From JBFELU01 sp041572755 (GTDB lineage Bacteria; Actinomycetota; Acidimicrobiia; Spongiisociales; UBA11373): DNA of 64,000 bases. Location of the stretch: the NCBI GenBank assembly GCA_041572755.1, contig JBFFRY010000008.1:1-64000 (forward strand), given 5' to 3'. The translations under genes were made by a program, and so were the position numbers. Numbering within the stretch: the stretch's first letter is position 1; every line of letters begins with the position of its first letter. The notes under the pieces were generated by a model. It did not search any database. It saw nothing but the letters and a program-made list of their open reading frames with translations, and was not told where the DNA came from. Shown here piece after piece: positions 29,889-37,537 of the stretch.

Positions 29889-29994
29889 GCACCGGCGGGG
29901 TTACCCCACCGCATCCCGGCGTCACCGGAGCCGGCGGTGAAGAACGACCAGCCGAGCGACATCGCGACGGCCTGGGTGGCTTTGAAGCCTTCTC

Positions 29995-30237
29995 CTAGGG
30001 GCGTTCCTCGTCCAACGCGTCGTGGGCCACCTGATGAGCGAACTGGCTGACGATCTGGATGGCCCCCAGCCAGGCGTGAGGCCCGGGAAGCCCCGGCGGG
30101 GCGGTCTCCCTGATGATCAGCATGGCGCCTTCGACGAGCTCGTGCGCCGCTCGGAAGGCAGCTGCATCGTCGACCGCCGACCCGCCGGTGCTGGTGAGAT
30201 CCCGGGTGATCTCCTCGAACTGCTCGTCGAATCCCAT
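29995..30237 (-). CDS. Small hypothetical protein, 80 aa
   Basis: ATG 30237 is preceded by TACGTT at 30245-30250, a leaderless-type promoter; an alternative TTG at 30273 overlaps the upstream stop by two bases. The product is a helical soluble protein (FDEQFEEITRDL, AFRAAHELVEGAMLIIRE, IVSQFAHQVAHDAL) with no signal or membrane segment. Not recognised. It follows the Tad genes on the same strand. Confidence 0.6.
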   Translation of the reverse strand: MGFDEQFEEITRDLTSTGGSAVDDAAAFRAAHELVEGAMLIIRETAPPGLPGPHAWLGAIQIVSQFAHQVAHDALDEERP

Positions 30238-30244
30238 ACCGGGC

Positions 30245-30250
30245 AACGTA
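30245..30250 (-). promoter_or_regulatory. -10 box TACGTT before the 80-aa gene
   Basis: On the minus strand TACGTT lies seven bases before ATG 30237, the spacing of the leaderless promoters elsewhere in this window. Confidence 0.35.
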
Positions 30251-30269
30251 TCGATTGGACAGGTCGGGC

Positions 30270-30671
30270 TCAAGGGGACCGCCCATCGTGATCGAGGAGG
30301 AGCGCAGGCACGAATTCGGCTCGGCTCGAAGCCTCAATGTGGATCGTCCCGACCGGCCACAGCCGAACAGACCGCGCCACCGTCACCCTGACCGTGCGCT
30401 CGTCCCATGAGGGATCCTGGGCACAGAAGCATTCGATCAGGTCGAAACCGTTGAGTCGGGCGAACCGCGAGGCCTCCTCTCTCGCCGTGCCCGAAGCCCC
30501 AAAAGGGAGGAACGTCACCGGCGCCGCAGCAAGGGCAGCTGCATCCGCCGCCGCCCCGGCCTCGACGCGTGCGCGAAGATACGTCCCGGCCGCCCCCAGC
30601 GCAGCACCGAACATGATCAGCAGCCCGGCGACGGCCAGCATCGCCAAGCCGGCCGCACCGCGTTCGGTCAT
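30270..30671 (-). CDS. TadE/TadG-like protein of the helicase/secretion neighbourhood
   Basis: 133 aa from ATG 30671, overlapping the TadE stop by four bases. The N-terminus MTERGAAGLAMLAVAGLLIMFG resembles a pilin-like leader and helix (length shown here exceeds what is diagnostic; the key point is Gly5 with no Glu at +5). A soluble domain with two cysteines (IECFCAQD) and FLPFG follows. The position matches the Rv3654c-type genes of mycobacteria. The role in the pilus is unknown. Confidence 0.7.
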   Translation of the reverse strand: MTERGAAGLAMLAVAGLLIMFGAALGAAGTYLRARVEAGAAADAAALAAAPVTFLPFGASGTAREEASRFARLNGFDLIECFCAQDPSWDERTVRVTVARSVRLWPVGTIHIEASSRAEFVPALLLDHDGRSP

Positions 30672-31030
30672 CGCTCCACGCGCATCGAAGATCGGCCGGT
30701 GAGCTCCACCGACCAATCCCCGAGCACTCCGCCGCCGAGGGTGTGCCGCACCGCAACGGTCACCGCCGCCCTTCCGCCGACGTGGTGATCTCGACTGACT
30801 GCGACCCGGGCACGCGAGGAGAGCTCGGGCCCCAGGAAACGCCGGACCACCGCAACGGCGCGCTCCGGATCGGGGCTGGCCGCCGCTTCCCGGGCACCCT
30901 CCCTGGCAGCCTGGCTCACCTCCAGCTGGGTCCGGGCGACCACTGCGATCTCGACAACCGAGACCAGCACGAGGGCGACCAGCGGAAGGACCAGGGCGAA
31001 CTCCACGGCGGCGCTTCCTTGCTCTTTCAC
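30668..31030 (-). CDS. TadE-like minor pilin
   Basis: 120 aa from GTG 31030 in a GTGA overlap with the mini-pilin gene. The start VKEQGSAAVEFALVLPLVA has a prepilin-type signature, Gly5 then Glu at +5, followed by one membrane helix to about residue 33. TadE family members are pseudopilins needed for Flp pilus assembly. The extracellular part is short and Arg-rich at the end. Confidence 0.8.
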   Translation of the reverse strand: MKEQGSAAVEFALVLPLVALVLVSVVEIAVVARTQLEVSQAAREGAREAAASPDPERAVAVVRRFLGPELSSRARVAVSRDHHVGGRAAVTVAVRHTLGGGVLGDWSVELTGRSSMRVER

Positions 31031-31194
31031 GAGCCCGACGAGACGAGGCCCCGCACGCGCTGTACCACCGAATTGAAGAAATCGGGAAGCACGTCTGATC
31101 CGGAGGCCCATGTGATGAGAGCGACGGCAATCAATGCCGCCGCCACCATGACGAGCGCATACTCGGCAGTCGCCTGGCCTGATTCGCGATGCAT
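31027..31194 (-). CDS. DUF4244/Flp-type mini-pilin, 55 aa
   Basis: 55 aa, ATG 31194 with AAGGAG six bases upstream. The short leader MHRESG ends in Gly6; the mature part QATAEYALVMVAAAL has Glu at +5 and Tyr at +6, the Flp prepilin signature. One membrane helix is followed by an 18-residue tail. It is probably the major pilus subunit. No TadV prepilin peptidase is in the window. The stop is embedded in the GTG of TadE. Confidence 0.8.
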   Translation of the reverse strand: MHRESGQATAEYALVMVAAALIAVALITWASGSDVLPDFFNSVVQRVRGLVSSGS

Positions 31195-31215
31195 CGTCTT
31201 CTCCTTCGTCGTCTG

Positions 31216-31842
31216 TCACGGTGCGATATCGAGCCGCGCCAATGAACCGACCAGCGCCGGCCCCACAACGAGGACCACAAATCCCGGCAGGATCAAGAAG
31301 GCCAGGGGCACCAAGAGCTTCACGGGAAGTCGCCGAGCCGCGGCCTGTGCACGTGCATGAGCCTCGTGCCGGACCTCCCGGGCGAACGCTTCGACCGTCT
31401 CGAGCAGCGGGGCACCCGTCAGGGATGCACGCGCCATGAGCCGGAACAACCGCTCTCCAGAACCCTCCCAGGTGGCCAAGGCCGACGAAGCACCCATCGT
31501 CGAGGTTCGCCGCAACAGCATCTCGACTTCGACGCGGAGCGACAGAGGCACCTCGACGGCTGCTTCCCGAAGGGCTCCGAGTGGTGGCAGACCCGAACTC
31601 AAACCCAGCGCGAGCACATCGGCGAGCAGCAGCACGGCGGATTCCGCGTCGTCGCTGGCAGTGCCCCGGAGTCGACGTCGCCGGAGCGCCGATAAGGCGA
31701 CTGCGGCGGAGCCCACAACGATGGCAAGCAAGGGCCCCACCAGCAACCCGAAGGCCGCGATGGTGATCACCAGCCGCACAGCTGCGGGTGTTGCCCGTCG
31801 ACCCGCAGCGAGGGCAACCAGGAGGAACGCCGTGAGCTTCAC
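31216..31842 (-). CDS. TadC-like type II secretion F-domain protein
   Basis: 208 aa from GTG 31842 (GTGA overlap with the TadB gene). Hydrophobic segments lie at about 1-45 and at the C-terminus (LLVPLAFLILPGFVVLVVGP). The T2SSF helical domain lies between (LLLADVLALGLSSGLPPLGA, and a second half with GAPLLETVEAFA). TadC pairs with TadB as the inner-membrane platform of the Flp pilus. Confidence 0.85.
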   Translation of the reverse strand: MKLTAFLLVALAAGRRATPAAVRLVITIAAFGLLVGPLLAIVVGSAAVALSALRRRRLRGTASDDAESAVLLLADVLALGLSSGLPPLGALREAAVEVPLSLRVEVEMLLRRTSTMGASSALATWEGSGERLFRLMARASLTGAPLLETVEAFAREVRHEAHARAQAAARRLPVKLLVPLAFLILPGFVVLVVGPALVGSLARLDIAP

Positions 31843-32507
31843 GACCGCCGCACCATCCAGGCGACGACGGAGACGCCGAACGCGACCAATCCGAACCCGA
31901 CACCGAGAACCCAGGCGGTACTGCCGGAGAGATCCCTCCAGGTCGAACCTGTCCCCATCACGGCCAGAAGCGAGAGAAGAGCCACCGGCGCGCCGCCCAC
32001 CAGCCATGCCGATGCTCGAGCCTGTGCGGTGAGGGCGCGGCGTTCGCGCTCGAGGGTGCTCACCTCCTCTGCTCGACCGGCGAGTGTCAACATGACCGGG
32101 CCGACCCGACCTCCGGCGGCGTCGGCCAGACGAAAGGCCGACGCCGCCACGGCGCCGTTGAGAGGCAAGGCCGATTGCAGAGCCGCCCCGATCTGGGTGG
32201 CGGAAGCACCGACGTGACTCAGCCGCACGACTCGGTCGAGGCCCAGCTCAGGCGACCGGAGGGCCGCCTCAATGAGGCCCGTCCGCAGGGAGGAGCCTCC
32301 GGCGAGCTCGCCGGCGAGAGCCCGGAGGAAGGCGGCTTCCTCCCCGGGACCGACCCGGCCGCGGAGCACCCAGTTCGCCAGCACCGACCACAGGGCAACC
32401 AAGACGAGAAAGAGGAGAGGCTCGGCCAACGCCACCATGACGACGATGAGCAAACCGATAGGCAGGCCCGCGAGGAGACCCACAACACCCAGGGCAACGA
32501 TCAGCAT
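31839..32507 (-). CDS. TadB-like type II secretion F-domain protein
   Basis: 222 aa from ATG 32507, overlapping the ATPase stop by seven bases. N-terminal membrane helices (about 5-48), a T2SSF domain (FLRALAGELAGGSSLRTGLI, ADAAGGRVGPVMLTLAG), then two C-terminal helices. Predicted platform protein of the Tad machine, acting with TadC. Shorter than proteobacterial TadB, as in mycobacteria. Confidence 0.85.
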   Translation of the reverse strand: MLIVALGVVGLLAGLPIGLLIVVMVALAEPLLFLVLVALWSVLANWVLRGRVGPGEEAAFLRALAGELAGGSSLRTGLIEAALRSPELGLDRVVRLSHVGASATQIGAALQSALPLNGAVAASAFRLADAAGGRVGPVMLTLAGRAEEVSTLERERRALTAQARASAWLVGGAPVALLSLLAVMGTGSTWRDLSGSTAWVLGVGFGLVAFGVSVVAWMVRRS

Positions 32508-33574
32508 TCGTAGATCGCTTCAGGGCCCTCGAGACCCACTCGGGCGATGATCCCAACCCGGCGGTGATCGCCGTGCCTCTCGACATGCACGATCAGATCC
32601 ACTGCGGAGAGCAACTGCCGACGCACCGCCTCCTCGGGAACCCTGCGATCTCCTGAAACCGCCAGCGTCTCGAGCCGCCAGAGCGCTTCCGAGGGACCAT
32701 TGGCGTGCACGGTCCCCATCGAGCCGTCGTGGCCCGTGCTCATTGCCTGGATCAGATCGAGGGCCTCCGAGCCTCGAACCTCACCGACGATGATGCGATC
32801 CGGCCGGAGGCGTAACGCGTGCCGCAGGAGCGCTCGGAGAGTGACCTCGCCTGCGCCCTCAGCGTTCGGTGGGCGGGCCTCGAGGCGCACGGTGTGGCCC
32901 TGGAGCCGGAGTTCGGCCGAGTCTTCAATGGTGATCACCCGCTCCTGCGAGGGGATCTCCCCCGACAGCACGTTCAGCAATGTGGTCTTCCCCGAGCCGG
33001 TGCCCCCACTGACAAGGAGGTTGCAGCGATCGCGTATCGCCTCGGCGAGCAGATCTGCTCCATCGGATCGGATGGCCTTCACAGCAACGAGGCCGGCGAG
33101 ATCGGCAACGGCAGGGGTGAACCGGCGGATGGCGAGGATCGGCCCGTCCACCGCTGCCGGGGGCACCACCGCATGGAGCCGCGATCCATCCGGCAGCCTC
33201 GCATCCACGGCAGGAGATGAGCGGTCGATGCGCAGCCCGAGCGGGGCGAGGGATCGCTCGATGGCTGCGAGGATCGCCGCACTATCAGGGAAGGTGACTC
33301 CGGCTGGCTCCAGCCTGCCGCTGCGCTCCACCCACACCTCATCGGGGGCATTCACGAGGACATCGCTGACCTCGCGATCGGCCAGCAAAGGCTCGAGTGG
33401 GCCCAAACCGACGAGGGAGTCCACGGCTGCCGTCGCGATCCCCGGGCCCGACAGTGGCGCCTCCTCGGCGGCGATACGAATCGCGGCCGACTCGAGATCG
33501 CGCCGCCGGAGCGGAACATCGGAATCGATCAGACGATGCACGATTCGCTCTAGAGGCCCCAAGAGACCTCCCAC
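32501..33574 (-). CDS. tadA: TadA/CpaF-type secretion ATPase
   Basis: 357 aa from GTG 33574; TTG 33562 is an alternative, and both overlap the CpaE-like gene. The N-terminal domain contains LVGLGPLEPLLADREVSDVL. The ATPase core has the P-loop VSGGTGSGKTTLLNVLSG (about residue 190), the Asp box TIEDSAELRL, Walker B PDRIIVGEVRG, and the His box TGHDGSMGTVHANG. It powers pilus assembly from the cytosolic face. This is the type found beside the DEAH helicase in actinobacteria. Confidence 0.92.
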   Translation of the reverse strand: MGGLLGPLERIVHRLIDSDVPLRRRDLESAAIRIAAEEAPLSGPGIATAAVDSLVGLGPLEPLLADREVSDVLVNAPDEVWVERSGRLEPAGVTFPDSAAILAAIERSLAPLGLRIDRSSPAVDARLPDGSRLHAVVPPAAVDGPILAIRRFTPAVADLAGLVAVKAIRSDGADLLAEAIRDRCNLLVSGGTGSGKTTLLNVLSGEIPSQERVITIEDSAELRLQGHTVRLEARPPNAEGAGEVTLRALLRHALRLRPDRIIVGEVRGSEALDLIQAMSTGHDGSMGTVHANGPSEALWRLETLAVSGDRRVPEEAVRRQLLSAVDLIVHVERHGDHRRVGIIARVGLEGPEAIYEC

Positions 33575-34113
33575 ACCCGCTTCCAGGCGCGCACCCAGCG
33601 ATCGCGACCATGAGGCAGCCGCCCTGCCACGAGACCGGCAACGGTGGCCGGGGCCGGCACCGGGAGCCGTACTCCGGGACCCGGAAGTCGAGCCGGGATG
33701 GGAGTCGACTGATAGACGGCTGGTCCATCGACCCGTGGGAACAAGCGCCCTGGGAGCAACATCCGCACCGGCACGATCGGGATGGATCTCGTGTGCGGAA
33801 CCGGCCGAGGCGGCATTCTCAAGACGACCCGCGGCCAACCACGGATGAGCGCCTCCACGACCTGATGGGAGCGTTCCAGGCCCACGCCGCCGTTGCGCAG
33901 CACGGCGAGGCCCGGTCTGCTGCCGATCAGGTCATCCCGCTGTGGCTCCGAAACCACCAGATCGGCAAGGGAAGTCGTCGACGGGTAATGGGGCCCCGAC
34001 TCATCGAGATCCACAACGAGGGTCGGTTCCCGAGCCACAGCACCGGCGAGCCCGAGAGGCGCAAGCGCCCCGAGCAAGCCGTCCTCCGGTGTCCATACAG
34101 CGAGCACCGGCAT
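33550..34113 (-). CDS. CpaE-like protein with no recognisable P-loop
   Basis: 187 aa. ATG 34113 follows GAGGATGCG. The segment LVVDLDESGPHYPSTTSLAD resembles the strand after the deviant Walker A of CpaE/MinD-type ATPases, and LVVSEPQRDDL and LAVLRNGGVG fit the same fold. The place where a GGxGxGK-type P-loop should be reads TPEDGLLGALAPLG. So it looks like a reduced CpaE homologue that cannot bind ATP in the normal way. The position as first gene of the Tad cluster matches Rv3660c. Assignment rests mainly on context. Confidence 0.6.
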   Translation of the reverse strand: MPVLAVWTPEDGLLGALAPLGLAGAVAREPTLVVDLDESGPHYPSTTSLADLVVSEPQRDDLIGSRPGLAVLRNGGVGLERSHQVVEALIRGWPRVVLRMPPRPVPHTRSIPIVPVRMLLPGRLFPRVDGPAVYQSTPIPARLPGPGVRLPVPAPATVAGLVAGRLPHGRDRWVRAWKRVWEVSWGL

Positions 34114-34339
34114 CGCATCCTCGGATCGGAAGCAGCGGCAACGTACCGAACGGGGAACCCGCCCTCAAGGGGTCACACCTCGACGGCCCGAAGCATCGAC
34201 CGGGACAGCTCGTCATCTGACTTCGGTCGGTTCCGGCGCGGGTTGGAGGTCGTGGAACCCGGCTCTCGTGACACCAAGACCGGCGTCGAATGCTTGCCGG
34301 CCCTATCTAGGTCTTCCTCGCTGCTTAGATCACGGGACG

Positions 34340-35671
34340 GTGTCTGATCGGCAACCAACCCGCGCAAGCGCTGGGCTGCTGGCTGCGGTGGCCACGGAGT
34401 GGCGCGAGTTGGGGTGGGTCGGTCGCGTCGGCCTCGGGGGTATCGCCGTTGCTCTGGTGCTCACCGTCGCCCTGGGGTTCTTCATTGTCGAGTCGTCGCG
34501 CAGACACCTTCTCGATGGACGGACAGATCTCATGCGAACGATCACTGCTGATCTTGCCGATCGGGGTGTGATTCCTGAGGCGATCGGGAGTGCCGCCGGA
34601 TTGGAGCGCCTGGAAGAGGAAGTCAACCTCCGTTTGTTGGGCGGAGAGACGGTCAGGGTCAAGCTCTGGACCGCGGATGGAACCATCGCGTATTCATCGG
34701 GCGGTGACCTGACGGGTCAGGAATTCGAGTTGAGTGACCTTGCCGAGCTCGCCTTTGCCGGCGAAGCGGTATCCGGCATCTCGACACTCGACGAAGATGC
34801 TCACGCACTCGAGCGGGATCTCGGTCGGCTCATCGAGTTCTACGTGCCGATCTTCGGTGAGTCGGGGGAGGTCACGGCCGTCTTCGAAGTCGAACAGCTG
34901 ACCGACACGCTCGATCGGCAGCTGAGTGACATCCGACTCAACACCTGGCTCAGCATTGGTCTCGGGCTCGGCGTCCTCTCCGTGTTCATGGGCAGCTTGA
35001 CCTTGGCGGGTGCCAGGGCGATCGACCGTCGGCGGCGTCAGGCCGAGAGGCTCCTGGGGGAACTACTTCGAACCCAGGATGCCGAGCGGAAGAGGATCGT
35101 CGGTTCGCTCCACGACGACGTGGGCCAACCCCTCTACCGGCTGTTGTACGGGCTCGAAGGAAGCCGGGTGAAACTGAGTGACGACGATCCCGTGCGGCAG
35201 GAACTGGCAACCATGGAGGGGCTGGTCAGGGATGTCGATCGCACCCTGAGGGAGGAGCTGCGGCTTCTTCACAGAAGCGACGCCGATGACCTGGGGATCC
35301 GAGCCGCGCTCGCCGAACTCGTCGAGACCGTCCGCAACGAGTCGGACCTGGACATCGAGTTGAGACTGGACACGGGTCCACTGGCCGTCGGCCTCGGGCC
35401 TTCGGTGCTCTTCCGGGCGGCCGAGGAGGCGCTGATCAACGTGCGAAAGCACGCTGGAGCCGCCAGCGTCAGGGTGCGCCTCACCGAAGCCGAGAATCGG
35501 CTCACCCTCGAGGTCGTCGACGACGGCCGAGGGTACGACCACAAGGTGGGCCTGGGTCTCACCACGAATCGCGAGAGGCTTGAAGCGGCCGGTGGGGGAT
35601 TGCGCCTGAGTAAGGGACGGGGTGGGGGTACGGTTCTCCACGCCTGGGTACCCCTGGGGCGAGGCCGATGA
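34340..35671 (+). CDS. NarL/DesK-type sensor histidine kinase (HisKA_3)
   Basis: 443 aa from GTG 34340. Two membrane helices (about 27-47 and 205-228) bracket an extracytoplasmic sensor of about 155 residues with no recognised fold (VKLWTADGTIAYSSG, EFYVPIFGESGEV suggest a PAS/Cache-like sensor). The dimerisation box is ERKRIVGSLHDDVGQPLYRL with His258 as phosphoacceptor. The ATPase has VLFRAAEEALINVRKHA and VVDDGRGYD. Its stop overlaps the response-regulator ATG by four bases. Confidence 0.92.
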   Translation: MSDRQPTRASAGLLAAVATEWRELGWVGRVGLGGIAVALVLTVALGFFIVESSRRHLLDGRTDLMRTITADLADRGVIPEAIGSAAGLERLEEEVNLRLLGGETVRVKLWTADGTIAYSSGGDLTGQEFELSDLAELAFAGEAVSGISTLDEDAHALERDLGRLIEFYVPIFGESGEVTAVFEVEQLTDTLDRQLSDIRLNTWLSIGLGLGVLSVFMGSLTLAGARAIDRRRRQAERLLGELLRTQDAERKRIVGSLHDDVGQPLYRLLYGLEGSRVKLSDDDPVRQELATMEGLVRDVDRTLREELRLLHRSDADDLGIRAALAELVETVRNESDLDIELRLDTGPLAVGLGPSVLFRAAEEALINVRKHAGAASVRVRLTEAENRLTLEVVDDGRGYDHKVGLGLTTNRERLEAAGGGLRLSKGRGGGTVLHAWVPLGRGR

Positions 35672-36282
35672 AGCTCATCATTGCGGACGATCACTCTGTG
35701 GTTCGTGACGGCCTGCGCTGGATGCTCTCGGACCGGGAAGACATTCAGATCGTCGCCGAGGCCGGCGACGGCTCAGAACTCCTTCAAGTCCTTCAAGGCC
35801 AGGCAGCCGACATCGTTCTTCTCGATGTCCGAATGCCGGGCCTATCCGGCTTGGATGCCCTACCCGAGATCCGGGAGAGCCATCCGGAGACGAAGGTGAT
35901 CGTCCTGTCCATGCACGACGAACCGGCCTACGTGCGCCAGGCACTCTCACTCGGAGCCGCCGGCTACGTTCTGAAGAGTTCAGGCCGCGACGAACTCATT
36001 CGCGCCCTCGAAGAGGTCGCCCGGGGCGGCACCTATGTGCAGGGTGAGGTCGCTGCTCCTCTGGCCGAACCTGGTGCCGACCAAGCGCATGGACTGAGCC
36101 CTCGGGAGCTCGACGTCCTTGTTCTGCTGGCGGAAGGCATGGAGAACAAGCAGGTAGCCCGCGCCCTGGGGATCAGCGAGGCAACCGTCAAGACCCACAT
36201 CAAATCCATCTTTGAACGGCTCGGTGTCCGCAGCCGAGCCGAAGCAGTCGCAGTGGGAATGCGCACCGGGATCATCGACTAG
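35668..36282 (+). CDS. NarL/LuxR-type response regulator
   Basis: 204 aa. Receiver domain 1-120 with acid pocket IIADDHS, phospho-acceptor Asp53 in VLLDVRMPG, and Lys in GYVLKSS. A C-terminal LuxR helix-turn-helix at about 140-200 (LSPRELDVLVLLAEGMENKQ, SEATVKTHIKSIFERL). It forms a pair with the overlapping kinase. The next operon downstream (metal-type genes) is a reasonable but unproven target. A 9-bp hairpin follows the stop. Confidence 0.95.
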   Translation: MKLIIADDHSVVRDGLRWMLSDREDIQIVAEAGDGSELLQVLQGQAADIVLLDVRMPGLSGLDALPEIRESHPETKVIVLSMHDEPAYVRQALSLGAAGYVLKSSGRDELIRALEEVARGGTYVQGEVAAPLAEPGADQAHGLSPRELDVLVLLAEGMENKQVARALGISEATVKTHIKSIFERLGVRSRAEAVAVGMRTGIID

Positions 36283-36304
36283 GGGTCACCCGAATGGGTG
36301 ACCC
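36283..36304 (+). terminator. Hairpin terminator after the two-component operon
   Basis: gggtcaccc and gggtgaccc pair perfectly (9 bp) around the loop gaat; the first stem base follows the response-regulator stop directly. No U-tract follows, only ttcc, which is common in high-GC actinobacteria. Confidence 0.6.
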
Positions 36305-36347
36305 TTCCAAGACCACATAGGCGATGGTTGCTGAGCCGGCGCACAGA

Positions 36348-36353
36348 TACCTT
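36348..36353 (+). promoter_or_regulatory. -10 box TACCTT, leaderless promoter of the metal operon
   Basis: TACCTT ends six bases before ATG 36360, the first codon of the operon that continues through the cupredoxin and DUF411 genes. Confidence 0.5.
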
Positions 36354-36359
36354 GTCGAT

Positions 36360-36710
36360 ATGACATCAGCAGCGCCGCTCCGTTCATCCCCGCGTGAAGT
36401 CATGCCGATCGCGGTATTCCGTGACCCGACACATGACGTGACGATCATCGACGTCTCTGCGTGGCCGGTGCCGATCGATCGAGCAGTCTTGGCACGGCTC
36501 GGCGATCCCGTGCTGGTCTGCTTTGGGGATCACTCGACTCTCTGCCCTCTCACACCTCTCCAGGACTCGGTCGAGGTTCATGGTGTCGTCTTGGAACTCA
36601 GAGACGGGAGCGACGAGGAGCAGGCCTTTCTCGAGAGCTTCACCGGGTTGATCGACCCCGCAGTTCCGGTTCGAGTCCTGCCCCGCACTTCCAGCAAGGA
36701 GATCACATGA
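36360..36710 (+). CDS. Hypothetical protein, 116 aa, first gene of the cupredoxin operon
   Basis: ATG 36360 is placed by the TACCTT box. The product is a small soluble protein of alternating beta and helical segments (VTIIDVSAWPVPIDRAVLAR, VLVCFGDHSTLCPL, VHGVVLELRDGSDEEQAF) with two cysteines, C and LC, and one His between them. No signal peptide. I do not recognise it. The stop lies within the start region of the cupredoxin gene (ATGATGA overlap), so the two are coupled. Confidence 0.55.
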   Translation: MTSAAPLRSSPREVMPIAVFRDPTHDVTIIDVSAWPVPIDRAVLARLGDPVLVCFGDHSTLCPLTPLQDSVEVHGVVLELRDGSDEEQAFLESFTGLIDPAVPVRVLPRTSSKEIT

Positions 36711-37537
36711 TGAGACATCGCCTGCACCTGGGTGCGTTGACTCTCGCCCTTGTTGCCTGGGCCTGCGGCGAGCCGTCTCCAGCCGCCCCGACGGCCGAAC
36801 AGGATCGAGTCAACGCAGTGGCTGCTACCAACGAGGCGATCGACGACTGCTTCGAGGCCACCACGGTGGAGCATCACGATGCGGGCCATGACGACGCCGA
36901 CGGGCACCACGACGACGGCAGCGACGCCGGTCATGACGACGCCGACGGGCACCACGACGACGGCAGCGACGCCGGTCATGACGACGCCGACGGGCACCAC
37001 GACGACGACGACGGGGAAATGGCCGGAATGTCGGCCGAGGAACACGCCGCCATGGAAGACACCGGTCATGACGACGCCGACGGGCACCACGACGACGCCG
37101 ACGATGGGCATCACGACGACGCCGAGGATCCCTGCGCAGACGTAGTTGACAGCCTTGCGAAGGGACCGGTGGATCGAGTGATCAAGGTCGATCTGCGCGG
37201 CCTCCGCTTCAAGCCCAACCTGCTGGTGATCCAGCCCGGTGAGACCGTTCGCTTCGAGATCACCAACTCTTGGCTCGACGAGCACGAGTTCCGACTCACC
37301 AATGCTGCGGATGCCGAAGCCCACATCACCGGAGGACACCAACACGCACACGAGATCGTGAAAGGGTTCCACACGGAGGGAACCGACCTATTGGCTCTCA
37401 TTCAGCCCGGCGAGACCATCGCCCTCGATGTGACGTTCGACGGCTCTCTGCCCTGGTCGATTGTTGCGTGCATGATCCCCGGTCACTACGAAGAGGGCAT
37501 GTGGGCTGAGATCCACGTCCTCGAGACGACGCTATGA
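36707..37537 (+). CDS. Exported His/Asp-rich protein with type-1 copper cupredoxin domain
   Basis: 276 aa from ATG 36707, five bases after AAGGAG. The N-terminus MMRHRLHLGALTLALVAWAC looks like an export signal; Cys20 might be a lipid site but the lipobox is not ideal. Residues about 55-145 are a His/Asp-rich region with tandem 15-residue units. A cupredoxin domain follows at about 160-276. Its ligand set is His193 (DEHEF), then Cys255, His260 and Met265 in the canonical C-x4-H-x4-M spacing (ACMIPGHYEEGM). So a mononuclear copper protein carrying a metal-binding polyanion/His tail. It overlaps the DUF411 ATG by four bases. Confidence 0.85.
   Translation: MMRHRLHLGALTLALVAWACGEPSPAAPTAEQDRVNAVAATNEAIDDCFEATTVEHHDAGHDDADGHHDDGSDAGHDDADGHHDDGSDAGHDDADGHHDDDDGEMAGMSAEEHAAMEDTGHDDADGHHDDADDGHHDDAEDPCADVVDSLAKGPVDRVIKVDLRGLRFKPNLLVIQPGETVRFEITNSWLDEHEFRLTNAADAEAHITGGHQHAHEIVKGFHTEGTDLLALIQPGETIALDVTFDGSLPWSIVACMIPGHYEEGMWAEIHVLETTL
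36881..37015 (+). repeat. 45-bp coding tandem repeat, three units
   Basis: Units at 36881, 36926 and 36971 encode GHDDADGHHDDGSD-type sequence; units 1 and 2 differ by two bases and the end of unit 3 drifts. A fourth partial unit begins at 37061. The near-identity at the DNA level suggests recent expansion of the His/Asp metal-binding segment. Confidence 0.85.

Noticed and set aside
30271..30273. TTG 30273 as the start of the 80-aa protein
   Set aside because: No ribosome site; ATG 30237 has a -10 box at the common spacing.
36881..37102. Independent tandem-repeat or regulatory element
   Set aside because: It is in frame inside the cupredoxin gene and changes are codon-compatible.
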